From positions 186,001 through 250,000 of the forward strand of contig NZ_JAUZQD010000003.1 in the NCBI RefSeq assembly GCF_030709675.1: DNA of 64,000 bases, written 5' to 3'. The notes beneath the pieces are model-generated. The model did not search any database. It saw only the letters and a program-made list of their open reading frames with translations, and was not told where the DNA came from. The stretch is from Symbioplanes lichenis (GTDB taxonomy: Bacteria; Actinomycetota; Actinomycetes; Mycobacteriales; Micromonosporaceae). Below are positions 41,853 through 53,612 of the stretch, piece by piece (positions within the stretch are counted from its first letter, which is position 1; each line of letters opens with the position of its first letter). Both the position numbers and the translations under genes were made by a program.

Positions 41853-42805
41853 CCAGCCTCATCGACCGCTACGTGTTCACCGCCCTGCGCCGGGTCCCCG
41901 AGCAGCAGCGCGCCGACATCGACCGCGAGCTCCGCGCCTCCATCGCCGACGCCGTCGACGCCCGCGTCGACACGGGCGCCGACCACGACACCGCGGTCGA
42001 GCAGACCCTCCTCGAGCTGGGCGACCCGGACGCCCTCGCCGATCGTTACGCCGGCCGCCGTTCGTACCTGCTGGGTCCGGAGCTCTTCGGCACCTGGCGG
42101 CGAGTGATGAAGATGCTCTTCACCCTGGTCCTGCCGATCGTCGTGGTGGCCCTGGCCGTCGCGGAGGCGGTCGGTGGCGGCAATGTGGGCGAGGTCATCG
42201 GGTCCGCCATCGGCACGCTCATCACCGTCGGTGTCCACATGGCCTTCTGGACCACGGCGGTCTTCGTCCTCCTCGAGCGCACCGGGCAGGGGCGCGAGGA
42301 GCTGGGCCTGGTCTGGAAGCCGGACGACCTGCCGCGCTACGCGGAGGGCCGGCGCGTCGGGTCCCAGCTCGTCGTCGACCTCGTCTGGATCACGCTGCTG
42401 ATCGCCGCCCTGGTGCTCCAGCAGTTCACGTTCACGGCCGAGCCGCTGCTCGACCCGGCCGGCTGGACCTTCTGGTGGCCGTACCTCATCGTCGTCATGG
42501 TCCTGGAGGGCGCCTACGTGATCTGGACGTCGCGCCTGCCGGTCCGCACCCACCTGGTGACCGTGGTCAACGCCGTCCTCGCCCTGGCCGCCGGCATTCC
42601 GCTGGTCTGGCTGGCCGCCACCGACCGCTTCTTCAACCCCGACGGTCTGCTCGGCGACCCCGACGTCCACCCGTGGGCGACCGGCAGCATGATCGTCCTG
42701 ACCGTGGTGGCCACCGTCTGGGACATCGTCGACCAGGCCCGGCGCACGCAGCGGTCCCGCAAGGGTGAGCCGGTCGAGATCCCCGGCACCGGCCTCGCGA
42801 TCTGA
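41849..42805 (+). CDS. HAAS-domain polytopic membrane protein
   Basis: 318 aa from ATG at 41849 (a longer frame runs through padR). The N-terminal ~60 residues (RRVPEQQRADIDRELRASI, DPDALADRYAG) match the HAAS/permease-prefix cytoplasmic domain commonly encoded directly after PadR genes. About six membrane helices follow. HAAS proteins are thought to pass a signal from PadR-controlled operons to membrane transporters; the actual function is unknown. Confidence 0.8.
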   Translation: MTSLIDRYVFTALRRVPEQQRADIDRELRASIADAVDARVDTGADHDTAVEQTLLELGDPDALADRYAGRRSYLLGPELFGTWRRVMKMLFTLVLPIVVVALAVAEAVGGGNVGEVIGSAIGTLITVGVHMAFWTTAVFVLLERTGQGREELGLVWKPDDLPRYAEGRRVGSQLVVDLVWITLLIAALVLQQFTFTAEPLLDPAGWTFWWPYLIVVMVLEGAYVIWTSRLPVRTHLVTVVNAVLALAAGIPLVWLAATDRFFNPDGLLGDPDVHPWATGSMIVLTVVATVWDIVDQARRTQRSRKGEPVEIPGTGLAI

Positions 42806-42815
42806 CCGGCGTCCC

Positions 42816-42850
42816 GCAGCCCCCGCCACGGCACTCGTGGCGGGGGCTGC
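42816..42850 (+). terminator. Strong hairpin terminator after HAAS gene
   Basis: GCAGCCCCCGCCACG (42816-42830) and CGTGGCGGGGGCTGC (42836-42850) are perfect complements, giving a 15-bp stem with a 5-nt loop, followed by a short T-containing stretch (CTTTT). It ends the padR operon. Confidence 0.8.
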
Positions 42851-42852
42851 CA

Positions 42853-42955
42853 CGCTTTTCGCCGGGCCGCGGGCTCGCGCGGACGCGCTTTCGCCAGGCC
42901 GCGGGCTCGCGCGGACGCGCGATAACCCTCCGCCCGGGCGGGGCTCGCACGGATG
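42853..42955. repeat. 32-33 bp tandem repeats
   Basis: CGCTTTTCGCC... (42853-42885) is repeated almost exactly at 42886-42917, each ending GGGCTCGCGCGGACG, and a third degenerate copy ends GGGCTCGCACGGATG near 42955. It lies between the terminator and the pectate lyase stop. Confidence 0.6.
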
Positions 42956-43018
42956 CGCCGCAGCTTCTCGCCCGGCCCGGGGAGGCGGGGTGATCGGCTG
43001 CGGCGTGCTACCGCGAGG

Positions 43019-44548
43019 TCAGGAGGCGTACGTCTCGAACTCGGCGATCTTCGGGGTGCCGGAGGCGGCGGTGATGTCGACGGTGATCTTCTTCGCCGAG
43101 GTGGCGGCGAACGTGACGACGCCCGCGCGGGAGCCCGTGGTTAGGACCGCGCCCGTGTCACTGTTCAGGACCCGGAAGGCCGTGACCGTGCCCTCGGAGC
43201 CGGCCAGCTCGCGGACGTTGATCCGGGACACCGTCGTGGCGGCGTCCCACTTGACGGAGATGGATCCCGTCGAGCCCGAAGGGGACCAGATCGTGGACAG
43301 GTTGCCGTCCTTGACGTTGCCGTAGCTCGTACCACTGGCCTTGCTCGAGCCGTCGGCGCCGCCGGACAGGCTCAGGTTGGTGCCGCTGGGCTGCGAGGGC
43401 GGCGTCGACGGGGTGGTCTGGCTCGGCGTCGGCTGGGTCGGGTTCGTCGGCTGGGTCGGCGTGCAGCTGCCGTCGGACACCTGCAGGCCGGTTCCGGATC
43501 CGGCCGTACGCGCCACGACCGACGGGACGCACGACGCGGGATCCAGCGTGTACGCGTACGGGATGCTCACCGACGTGTTCGACACCGGGTTCGGCCCGGC
43601 GGGGTTGTTCTCGTCACCGGGCGCCGACCAGGTCACGTTGTCGAAGACGTTGCCGGCGACCTGCCAGTAGCCGGCCGCGTCGGTGTAGAAGGTGCCGAGC
43701 ACGTCCTTGGAGTTCTTGAAGTAGTTGTTCTCCACCTTGGCGCGCGCCCCGGCCCGCGAGTTGATGCCGGACTCGTTCAGGCTCACGTACGAGTTGTTGT
43801 AGATGTGCGCGATGCCGCCGCGCAGCAGGGGCGTACGGGAGTCGATGTTCTCGTACAAATTGTGGTGGAAGGTCACGTAGCCGTTCGACGTGTCCGACTC
43901 GCTGGATCCGATGAGCCCGCCGCGGCCGGAGTTGCGCAGCGTGCTGTAGGACAGGGTGACGTACTGGGTGTTGTCCTTCATGTCGAACAACCCGTCGAAG
44001 CCCTCCGCCTCGCCGCCCGAGGCGAGCAGCGACACGTGGTCCACCCACACGTTGCGCACGTCGGACTCCATGCCGATCGCGTCGCCGCCGTTGGAGGTGG
44101 GGGAGCCGGACTTCTTGACGTTCCGCACGGTCACGTTCTGGATGATGATGTTGCTGGACTCGCGGATGTGGATCCCGAGCTGATCGAAGACCGCCCCGGA
44201 GCCGACTCCGACGATCGTGACGTTGCTGATCTGCTTGAGCTCGATCACGCCGGCCGCGGTGTTGCAGCTGCTGCCGGAGACCTTCGCGGTGTTGCCGTGG
44301 TTGATCGTGCCCTCGACCTGGATAATGATCGGCGTGCTGCTGCTGGCCCGTGTGCACAGTGCCGTGTGGATCGCGGTGCCGGTCGTGGCCCGCACGGTGG
44401 CGCCGCCCGCGCCGCCGGTCGTGCCGCCGTTCTGCGTCGCGAACCCGGTGACCCCGCCGGTCGCCGCCGAGGCCTGGGTCAGCGGCAGCGCCACGCCGAG
44501 CCCGGCCACGACGGCCGTCGCGGCGAGCCCTGTCCACAGTCGTCTCAT
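43019..44548 (-). CDS. Secreted pectate lyase (PL1-like) with C-terminal discoidin-like domain
   Basis: 509 aa. Signal peptide over residues 1-29 (ends TQASAA). The parallel beta-helix catalytic part shows NVWVDHVSLLASG, the calcium-binding DGLFDMKDNT region, and HHNLYENIDSRTPLLR, with the catalytic Arg region. A Thr/Pro/Gln/Ser linker (~residues 350-385) leads to a ~120-residue discoidin-like carbohydrate-binding domain. It cleaves pectate by beta-elimination outside the cell. Its upstream region carries two palindromes of the shared operator family, so it belongs to the LacI regulon around 44.6 kb. Confidence 0.92.
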   Translation of the reverse strand: MRRLWTGLAATAVVAGLGVALPLTQASAATGGVTGFATQNGGTTGGAGGATVRATTGTAIHTALCTRASSSTPIIIQVEGTINHGNTAKVSGSSCNTAAGVIELKQISNVTIVGVGSGAVFDQLGIHIRESSNIIIQNVTVRNVKKSGSPTSNGGDAIGMESDVRNVWVDHVSLLASGGEAEGFDGLFDMKDNTQYVTLSYSTLRNSGRGGLIGSSESDTSNGYVTFHHNLYENIDSRTPLLRGGIAHIYNNSYVSLNESGINSRAGARAKVENNYFKNSKDVLGTFYTDAAGYWQVAGNVFDNVTWSAPGDENNPAGPNPVSNTSVSIPYAYTLDPASCVPSVVARTAGSGTGLQVSDGSCTPTQPTNPTQPTPSQTTPSTPPSQPSGTNLSLSGGADGSSKASGTSYGNVKDGNLSTIWSPSGSTGSISVKWDAATTVSRINVRELAGSEGTVTAFRVLNSDTGAVLTTGSRAGVVTFAATSAKKITVDITAASGTPKIAEFETYAS

Positions 44549-44584
44549 CGTCGCCTCCGTTACGTATAGATGAGCATCAGTGTA

Positions 44585-44598
44585 GGAAAGCGCTTACC
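44585..44598. promoter_or_regulatory. LacI-type operator A
   Basis: GGAAAGCGCTTACC, centre AGCGCT, 37 bp upstream of the pectate lyase start. Belongs to the five-copy family with consensus GGARAGCGCTYTCC found only around the polysaccharide genes in this window. Confidence 0.75.
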
Positions 44599-44646
44599 CG
44601 GGCCGTCAACAGTGCGGATGTGCAGGTTTGTTGCAGCGACCGGTTC

Positions 44647-44660
44647 GGAAAGCGCTCTCC
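44647..44660. promoter_or_regulatory. LacI-type operator B
   Basis: GGAAAGCGCTCTCC, about 100 bp upstream of the pectate lyase start and 108 bp before the divergent glycosidase gene. Same palindromic core as operators A and C. Confidence 0.75.
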
Positions 44661-44727
44661 CGGGTGCCCGGAATGACCGTTATCAAGGCGCCGGGGATTG
44701 ACATGCGTGAAACACTGCGGACATCTC

Positions 44728-44741
44728 GGAGAGCGCTTTCC
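44728..44741. promoter_or_regulatory. LacI-type operator C
   Basis: GGAGAGCGCTTTCC, 27 bp before the ATG of the glycosidase at 44768, where bound repressor would block its transcription. Confidence 0.78.
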
Positions 44742-44767
44742 CCCGTCAGCTCCCCTCAGGAGTCCGC

Positions 44768-47701
<2,934 letters not shown>

Positions 47702-47779
47702 TCGTGGAGTTGGCCGGCAGCTCCTTCCGGGGTTGCCGGCTGCTCGCGGGTCGTGCAGCGCTGCGGCACACTGGCCGGG

Positions 47780-49129
47780 GTGAAGACGCTGCCCTGTGGG
47801 CATGTGGCGCACGCGGCCACCAACCGGCTGTGCCGGCACCTGCTCCCGGCCACGATCGACTATCACGCCCTGCTGACCGGTCGCGGGCTCGAGGCGGACT
47901 ACTGCTGCGCCGACTGCCTGCGAGCGGCGGAGCGTGGGGAGGCGGTGCCGCTCGTGCCGGTGTGCGAGGGATGCTACGCCCGGTACGCCGACGACGAGGA
48001 CGGGCAGTTCAGCGGCTGGCACGGGGAGCCGGGCATCGCCGAGCGGCCGGAGCCGGTCGGCGGCAGGCTGCTCGTGACGCCGTTGCCGGACGAGCTCGGG
48101 ACGGTGCTCGACATCGCCGGAGTGCCGTCTCTCGGCCGGGCGTCCCTGGGCGGGCAGCAGCGTGCCGGGGGCAGCCAGGCGGATTGGCTCGTGCTGACGG
48201 CAGATGCCCGGCTGGTCCTTTTCGATCCGGCGAGCGGCACCTGCGAGGAGATCGCGACGGATGTCCTGACCCCGGAAGCGGACGAGCGGCCCTGGGTCCG
48301 GCGCGTCTTCCGGCACCGGCTGCACGTCTCCGACGACGGCCGGTTCGCCGCGGTGGTCAACGACCGCGGCCACCACGGGCGGGTCGTCGATCTCGGCACC
48401 GGGCGGGTCACCATGACGCTGCACGGCGGGGACTACCACCCCGAGGAGGTGCCCTTCTCGCTGGCTTTCACCGTGCACGCCGGCCGTACGGTCGTCGTGC
48501 ACCGCACCGACTGGAACCGGCTCGACGTGAGCGACCCCGCCACGGGGGAGAGGCTGACGCCGCCGGGGCGCGAGGGCGGCTACCAGGATTACTTCCACGG
48601 CGCGTTGTATCCCTCGCCGACCGGCCGGTGGCTCGCCGACGACGGCTGGGTCTGGGCGCCCTGCGGCCTGGTCACGGCCTGGGAGATGACGGCCTGGCTG
48701 GGCGCCGGCCCGCCGGAGTCCGCGGACCGGGGCAATCCGGAGGAGCCGGGCGACGGGCTGAGCGTCCAGGATCTGTGCCAGCGCTGGTACGGCTGGAACC
48801 AGCCGATGTGCTGGATCGCCGACGACCTCTTCGCGGTGGGCGGCATCGGGGACGACGAGGAGCGGCTGCTGGCGGGCGTCCGGATCTTCGACCTGGCGGC
48901 GGGGACCGAAGTGCGCGCCTTCGCCGGTCCGCGCGGGCCGCTCTTCGGCGTCGGCCGGCGGCTCTACGCGGCGGCGCCGGCCGGGCTGGAGATCTGGGAC
49001 CCCTTCACCGGGCACCGGACCGGCCGGGTGCCGGGCTTCGTCCCCACCGCCCTCCACCGCGCCGCCCAGGAATTTGCCGCAGTCGACGGCCGCCGCCTGC
49101 TGCGCCTGTCGATCGCCGCGCAACCCTGA
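47780..49129 (+). CDS. Hypothetical protein: Cys-rich N-terminus and propeller-like C-terminus
   Basis: 449 aa from GTG at 47780; a GTG at 47753 would add nine residues. CACACT lies seven bases before 47780, the pattern of a leaderless actinobacterial transcript. The N-terminal ~65 residues carry CGH, CRH, CCADC and CEGC, possibly a zinc-binding module. The rest is beta-rich and repetitive (LFDPASGTCEEIATD, VSDPATGERLTPPG, WDPFTGHRTGRVPG), like a beta-propeller. Not recognised. Confidence 0.65.
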   Translation: MKTLPCGHVAHAATNRLCRHLLPATIDYHALLTGRGLEADYCCADCLRAAERGEAVPLVPVCEGCYARYADDEDGQFSGWHGEPGIAERPEPVGGRLLVTPLPDELGTVLDIAGVPSLGRASLGGQQRAGGSQADWLVLTADARLVLFDPASGTCEEIATDVLTPEADERPWVRRVFRHRLHVSDDGRFAAVVNDRGHHGRVVDLGTGRVTMTLHGGDYHPEEVPFSLAFTVHAGRTVVVHRTDWNRLDVSDPATGERLTPPGREGGYQDYFHGALYPSPTGRWLADDGWVWAPCGLVTAWEMTAWLGAGPPESADRGNPEEPGDGLSVQDLCQRWYGWNQPMCWIADDLFAVGGIGDDEERLLAGVRIFDLAAGTEVRAFAGPRGPLFGVGRRLYAAAPAGLEIWDPFTGHRTGRVPGFVPTALHRAAQEFAAVDGRRLLRLSIAAQP

Positions 49130-49149
49130 GCGCTGCCTTTGCGCAGCGC
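49130..49149 (+). terminator. Hairpin terminator
   Basis: GCGCTGC-CTTTGC-GCAGCGC is a perfect 7-bp stem with a 6-nt loop directly after the stop at 49129. Confidence 0.55.
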
Positions 49150-49192
49150 GGCTCCGAGCGGTATCCCGCTGTCGGTTCAGCGCCCCCGTGGA

Positions 49193-49270
49193 CGTGGCAC
49201 CTTCGCCGCCCGGGCCGGCGCGTCACCTTCGTCGCTCGATCGGGCGCGTCACCTTCGTCGCCCGCCACGA
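49193..49270. repeat. Three 26-bp tandem repeats
   Basis: Units beginning at about 49193, 49219 and 49245 share CGCGTCACCTTCGTCG (the first is degenerate, GGCACCTTCGCCG). The array forms the last codons of the minus-strand hypothetical gene at 49223. Confidence 0.5.
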
Positions 49271-50011
49271 GGGCCAGCTGTGCGGCCAGGTGTCCGGCCA
49301 CTCGCCGGCGGTGGCTCCGGGCCCCGCCGGACCTGTCGGCGCTCCGGTGACCGCCGCGGCGAAGCGTCCGGCGATGTCAGCGACGTCGGCGGCAGTCGGC
49401 CACACCCAGCTGTCATAGAGCCGGCCGAGGGCACGATCCGCGAGGTCGTCGCTGTCCCGCGGCGGGATCCCAGCGGCGGTCAGCAGCCAGACCAGGCTGC
49501 GCTGACACGGCCCCTGCCACTCGTCCGCCTCCCCGGCGCCGCCGAACGCCGCCGTGATCACGTCGGTGGCGGCTGCCTCCCAGGCCGCCGGGTCGGCGCC
49601 GAGCTGCGGCCCGTGCCGCCCGATGACGACGGCCAGCCGTTCGAGCCGATCCCGCCACGCCCCGAGCGAGGTCACCACCCGGTCCGCGGTCCGGGCCGCG
49701 TCGGTGACGATGGGATCGTTCCAGTACCAGCCGTCGGGCGAGGCCCCGATCCAGCCGGTCCACCACCAGCCGCCGGCCCACTCGCCGTAGTGCCCGACCA
49801 GCGCCGCGGTCATGCGGCCACGCCAGTCGTCGGCCGCGCGCCCGGCGTCCGGCCACCGTCGCCCCGAGCCGGGCCTGCCTGACCCGGACCCGGGGCCGGG
49901 TCCGCCGTCCATCGTGGGCAGCGGCGGCATGAGGGACCGGACCACGGCCGGCGCCCCGGCCCGGTCGAAGGGATGACGGGCCGGATCGACGACCGCCCAC
50001 GAGTCGAGCAT
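49223..50011 (-). CDS. Hypothetical protein
   Basis: 262 aa, tryptophan-rich (GEWAGGWWWTGWIGASPDGWYW), with high-GC codon use. No signal peptide, membrane helix or motif recognised. The final ~15 residues (ATKVTRPIERRR) are encoded by the 26-bp repeats, so the end of the gene has been changed by repeat expansion. Convergent with the propeller-like gene. Confidence 0.6.
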   Translation of the reverse strand: MLDSWAVVDPARHPFDRAGAPAVVRSLMPPLPTMDGGPGPGSGSGRPGSGRRWPDAGRAADDWRGRMTAALVGHYGEWAGGWWWTGWIGASPDGWYWNDPIVTDAARTADRVVTSLGAWRDRLERLAVVIGRHGPQLGADPAAWEAAATDVITAAFGGAGEADEWQGPCQRSLVWLLTAAGIPPRDSDDLADRALGRLYDSWVWPTAADVADIAGRFAAAVTGAPTGPAGPGATAGEWPDTWPHSWPSWRATKVTRPIERRR

Positions 50012-50080
50012 CGCGGATCACGATAGATCCCGGCGGCACCCATCAGCGAGGACACATTGCCGTGTCGGTCGACCTGCTGA

Positions 50081-51406
50081 CCGACACGGGCGAACAACAG
50101 CCCGGGCACCTTCAGCGACCCGAGCGGGTTGAAGTACTGCTCCGACGACGGCGCGGACTTCGTGGACTACACCGGCGAGTACCACTAGGTGGAGGGCGAC
50201 AACGACGGTTGCGGCGGGTGCAACAGCACCCCCAGCACGGGCTCGGACTCTTCCGGGACCAGCGGCACCTCCTCCGGCAGCAGCAGCAACTCGACCGCGA
50301 GCACCGGCTCCCACACCTCGGAGGCCGTCAAGAAGGCCAAGAGCGCGGAGCAGAAGGCCAAGGAGATGGTCGCCAAGGTCGGCCGCGAACTGGTCAAGTT
50401 CATCGCCGACGAACTCGGCATCACCGACGCCATCGACTGCTTCACCCAGGGCGACATCGAAGGCTGCGTCAACACCGCCCTCAACATCGTCGCCAGCGTG
50501 GTCGGCGGCGCGGCCGGCAAGCTCATCGCCCGCTATGCGTTCCGAGCCAACAAACTCGTCGCCGCCATCAAACGCGGCAAGTCCCTCGCCGGCCAGCTCT
50601 TCAACGCGCTCGGCGAATACAAGAAGAGCCGCAAGGCCGTCGAGGAAGCCACCAGCTGCATCTTCCACAGCTTCGTGGCAGGCACGTTGGTTCTGATGGC
50701 TGACGGCTCCTTCAAGCCGATCGACGAGATCGACGTCGGCGACTAAGTCGTCACTCACGACCCTGCGACCGGAGCCGACCGGGCCGAAGAGGTCACCGCC
50801 ACCCACGTCAACCTCGACCGCGAGTTCGCCGACGTCACCGTCTCGACCAGCGACGGCAACTCGGTCCTGCGGACGACGACCCACCACCCCTTCTGGAACG
50901 AGTCGGCCTACCGATGGGTCAACGCCGCCGACCTGAATCCAGGCGACGATCTCCGGACCATGGGCACCGGCGAGCCGGAAGTGGTGCGGGTCCACACCTA
51001 CGACGGCCGGCGCCAGATGTTCGACCTCACCGTCGACAACACCCACACCTACTATGTCCTTGCCGGCGCAACGCCGGTACTCGTACACAACTGCGACACT
51101 CCTGCGCCGTCGATGGCGGACAATGTGCTGGGGCCGGAGCGGCCGGACGCCAATCCGCTTCAGGGCACTCGCTACACTGAAAAAGTCCAGGAACAAATCA
51201 AGAGCGGGGATAATCATGGGTTCCCTGCGCAGATTGATGCCATGCCCACCATGCGGGACACCTCGATGGTCAGAGGAGGCGACGGCATCTCTCGGCTACA
51301 CGTCAAGCTTCCTGGATCGGTGAACGGTTCCAGGGGCACGTTCCATTGGATTGTCGAGGCTGATGGTTCGGTCAACCATCGATTCTTCGACCGGAGGATG
51401 AAGTGA
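50081..51406 (+). pseudogene. RHS-type polymorphic toxin, 3' remnant (HINT and C-terminal toxin)
   Basis: One frame continues from 50081 to 51406 but is broken by TAG at 50186-50188 and TAA at 50744-50746, and everything upstream of the RHS signature is gone. Before the first stop is FSDPSGLKYCSDDG, an RHS-core ending; after it DNDGCGGCNS and a helical region; then an intein-like pretoxin HINT domain (HSFVAGTLVLMADGS through THTYYVLAGATPVLVHNC). The last ~80 residues (from about YTEKVQEQI to the stop) would be the variable toxin. The C-terminal toxin family is not recognised. A coupled immunity-like gene follows. Confidence 0.8.
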
Positions 51407-51774
51407 CCATGGTGAGCGAAGCGCAATCCGACATGCTCCGCGTGCTGTCGCCCAATTTGGCGGCACTGGCCGTGGATCTAACCGTCATTGCAGGGTCGCG
51501 AGAGTATTGCTTCCCTCTCGATGCGGCTCCTGCAGTGTTCGAGGCCCTCGTGAAGAACGGCGTGGTCATCTTGGGTGGAGATCTCTGGGAATGCGAAGAG
51601 GATGGCTATTTTCCAGTAGGGGAGACCTGGTATGTCGACTCTTCGGAGGGAAAGTCGTCCTCGGGCCACGAAGCACGGGTGAGAGCTGCGGCAGGTGAAT
51701 TCTTCGCTCGCTACGGGTCAATGGACGACAAATGGGTGACCTTCGTCGTGAAGCCGGTGCAGGCGGCATCCTGA
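51403..51774 (+). CDS. Candidate immunity protein for the RHS toxin remnant
   Basis: 123 aa from GTG at 51403, overlapping the toxin stop (GTGA); ATG at 51409 is an alternative start. Small, acidic, soluble, with no catalytic motif; base composition is clearly lower-GC than the genome. Size, position and coupling fit an immunity protein that binds the toxin tip. Apparently intact although the toxin gene is dead. Specific family not recognised. Confidence 0.65.
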   Translation: MTMVSEAQSDMLRVLSPNLAALAVDLTVIAGSREYCFPLDAAPAVFEALVKNGVVILGGDLWECEEDGYFPVGETWYVDSSEGKSSSGHEARVRAAAGEFFARYGSMDDKWVTFVVKPVQAAS

Positions 51775-52095
51775 CCCTCTCGACAGGGCCGCTGGCCACG
51801 ACGTGATGTCGGTGTCGGTTCTCCCTGGTGCGCGGGACCCGTCGCGGTGCGGCAAGTTTTCGCTCGGCGCATCGTGTTACGCGGCCTTCTGCGGGAGACG
51901 GCACCGACTCGCCTCGTGGATGTTGTGTTGTGCGCCAACGGTTCGGCGGTACCCGGAATCCGAGCGGAGGTCACTGCTCGTGCCATTCACGATTGGCGCG
52001 AGTGGATGATTTCGCTGCTATTTCAGGCTCGATGGGCCCGGCACGGTGCTAGTGGCCGATGGGACGGCTGCCGGCACCGCGCCGGGCGTACGGGA
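51775..52095. other. Non-coding stretch
   Basis: No supportable gene between the immunity-like gene and the stop of the DUF1996 gene; lower-GC sequence gradually returns to genome average. It probably includes the right boundary of the toxin cassette. Confidence 0.45.
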
Positions 52096-53475
52096 TCAGT
52101 GGGGGAGTTGGTAGTTCTCGTCGAGGGCGGCGCCGCGGTCCGGCTTGTAGAGGTCGAAGCCGCGCGGGTCGCACTGCAGGCCGCCGTTGATGCAGTGGGT
52201 GGTGAGGGCGGCCAGGGTGGGTGCGTCCCAGACGTTGTAGAAGTCGTAGTGGAAGCTGTATCCGCGGCCGCTGGAGAGGCGGACGTCGGCGAGGTTTCCG
52301 GATACCGGCCAGGCCATCTTGAACTCGATCATCGGTACGGCGACGGGGTGGCTGTCGGGGCAGATGCCGAGCACCGGGTAGGCCATGTGGCTGCGGTGGT
52401 CGGGGGAGTCCAGATAGCGCCCGTCCCAGCAGCTCGGGGCCTGCAGGCGCATGTTGAGCTGGGTGCCGGCCGGGCACGACGCCGGGAAGTCCCAGTTGAA
52501 GGTGCTGTCGCCGCACTCCCAGCCCTCGACCGCGCCCGGGTTGTTCCGGAATTCGTCGAGCGTGGCGGTGGGGCTGCCGACCAGGTAGCGCAGGCCGGGC
52601 GGGGACGGGCGGACGCTGCGGTAGTCGATGACGCCGCTCTTGTAGTAGATGACCTGGCGGCCGACCGGCTGGATCGCGGTGTCGCCCTTGAGCAGGGTCG
52701 GCATCCAGTAGCCGGTCTTGTCGCCGGGCGTGATGCACGACGTGGCGCCGGCCTGGAGGCTGGTCAGGGTGCTTCCCGCGTTCGTTGTGGTGTTGCCCAT
52801 GAACGTGTGTGAGTGCGAGGCGCCGGGCAGCCCGGGGAAGACGATCGGGTCGTCGGGCAGGTTGCCCCGGCTGACCGAGCAGTTCATCTGGAACTCGTGG
52901 TGGGTCGTCGGCGGGTTGGTGTCCGGCGGGACCGCGCGGGACGGGACGACGCCGGTGACCGGGTTCGGGGCCGGGATCCAGCCGGGTCCGCCGGGCGGGG
53001 TGGTGGATGCCGTCCCGTAGACCTGGAATTCGTACAGGGAGTAACCGTATCCGGTGGCGCGCTGGGTGCCGTACAGGCGGACGTAGCGCCCGGTGCCGCT
53101 CACCGTGAGCGACTCGGTGCCGCCCGCGCCGGTGGTCGTGCTGTGGACGGTGGTCCAGGCGGTGCCGTCGGGCGAGGTCTGGATCTGGTACGCCTTCGCG
53201 TACGCGGCCTCCCACGCGATGGTCACGCGGCTGATCGTGGCCGTGGTGCCGAGATCCACGCGCAGCCATTGCGGATCCGCCCAGACGCTGCCCCAGCGGG
53301 TGTCGGAGCGCCCGTCGACGGCGGCGGTGGCCGGGGCGCCACCGTTCTCCTGGGACGAGGCGAGGACGGGCTTGCCCTGCGACAGCAGCGTGTCGGCGGC
53401 TTCGGCGGCGGACGGGGAGACGGGGACGGTCAGGGCCACCGCGAGAACGGCGACGAGCCCTAGACGACTTCTCAT
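52096..53475 (-). CDS. Secreted discoidin-DUF1996 protein
   Basis: 459 aa. Signal peptide (residues ~1-27), discoidin domain (~28-157) nearly identical in many blocks to the discoidin repeats of the glycosidase at 44768 (AYQIQTSPDG, GYGYSLYEF), then a DUF1996 domain beginning near HHEFQMNCSVS with SHSHTFMGN and HYDFYNVWD. DUF1996 is found in secreted fungal and actinobacterial proteins that may act on cell-wall carbohydrates; catalytic role is not established. Operator D lies 24 bp upstream of its start. Confidence 0.9.
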   Translation of the reverse strand: MRSRLGLVAVLAVALTVPVSPSAAEAADTLLSQGKPVLASSQENGGAPATAAVDGRSDTRWGSVWADPQWLRVDLGTTATISRVTIAWEAAYAKAYQIQTSPDGTAWTTVHSTTTGAGGTESLTVSGTGRYVRLYGTQRATGYGYSLYEFQVYGTASTTPPGGPGWIPAPNPVTGVVPSRAVPPDTNPPTTHHEFQMNCSVSRGNLPDDPIVFPGLPGASHSHTFMGNTTTNAGSTLTSLQAGATSCITPGDKTGYWMPTLLKGDTAIQPVGRQVIYYKSGVIDYRSVRPSPPGLRYLVGSPTATLDEFRNNPGAVEGWECGDSTFNWDFPASCPAGTQLNMRLQAPSCWDGRYLDSPDHRSHMAYPVLGICPDSHPVAVPMIEFKMAWPVSGNLADVRLSSGRGYSFHYDFYNVWDAPTLAALTTHCINGGLQCDPRGFDLYKPDRGAALDENYQLPH

Positions 53476-53498
53476 GGGGATCTCCAGGGTAGGGGGTT

Positions 53499-53512
53499 GG
53501 AGAGCGCTTTCC
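53499..53512. promoter_or_regulatory. LacI-type operator D
   Basis: GGAGAGCGCTTTCC, 24 bp upstream of the DUF1996 gene start and identical to operators C and E. Confidence 0.78.
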
Positions 53513-53581
53513 GAAGTGTGCCTCCCGTGCTGACGGCGGTCAATGTCCGTACGGGGAAAGCGGCTTTTGCCGGGGTGCTGA

Positions 53582-53595
53582 GGAGAGCGCTTTCC
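53582..53595. promoter_or_regulatory. LacI-type operator E
   Basis: GGAGAGCGCTTTCC, 18 bp before the ATG of the divergent LacI gene, consistent with autorepression. Confidence 0.78.
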
Positions 53596-53612
53596 GTGCT
53601 ATAACCATCGTC

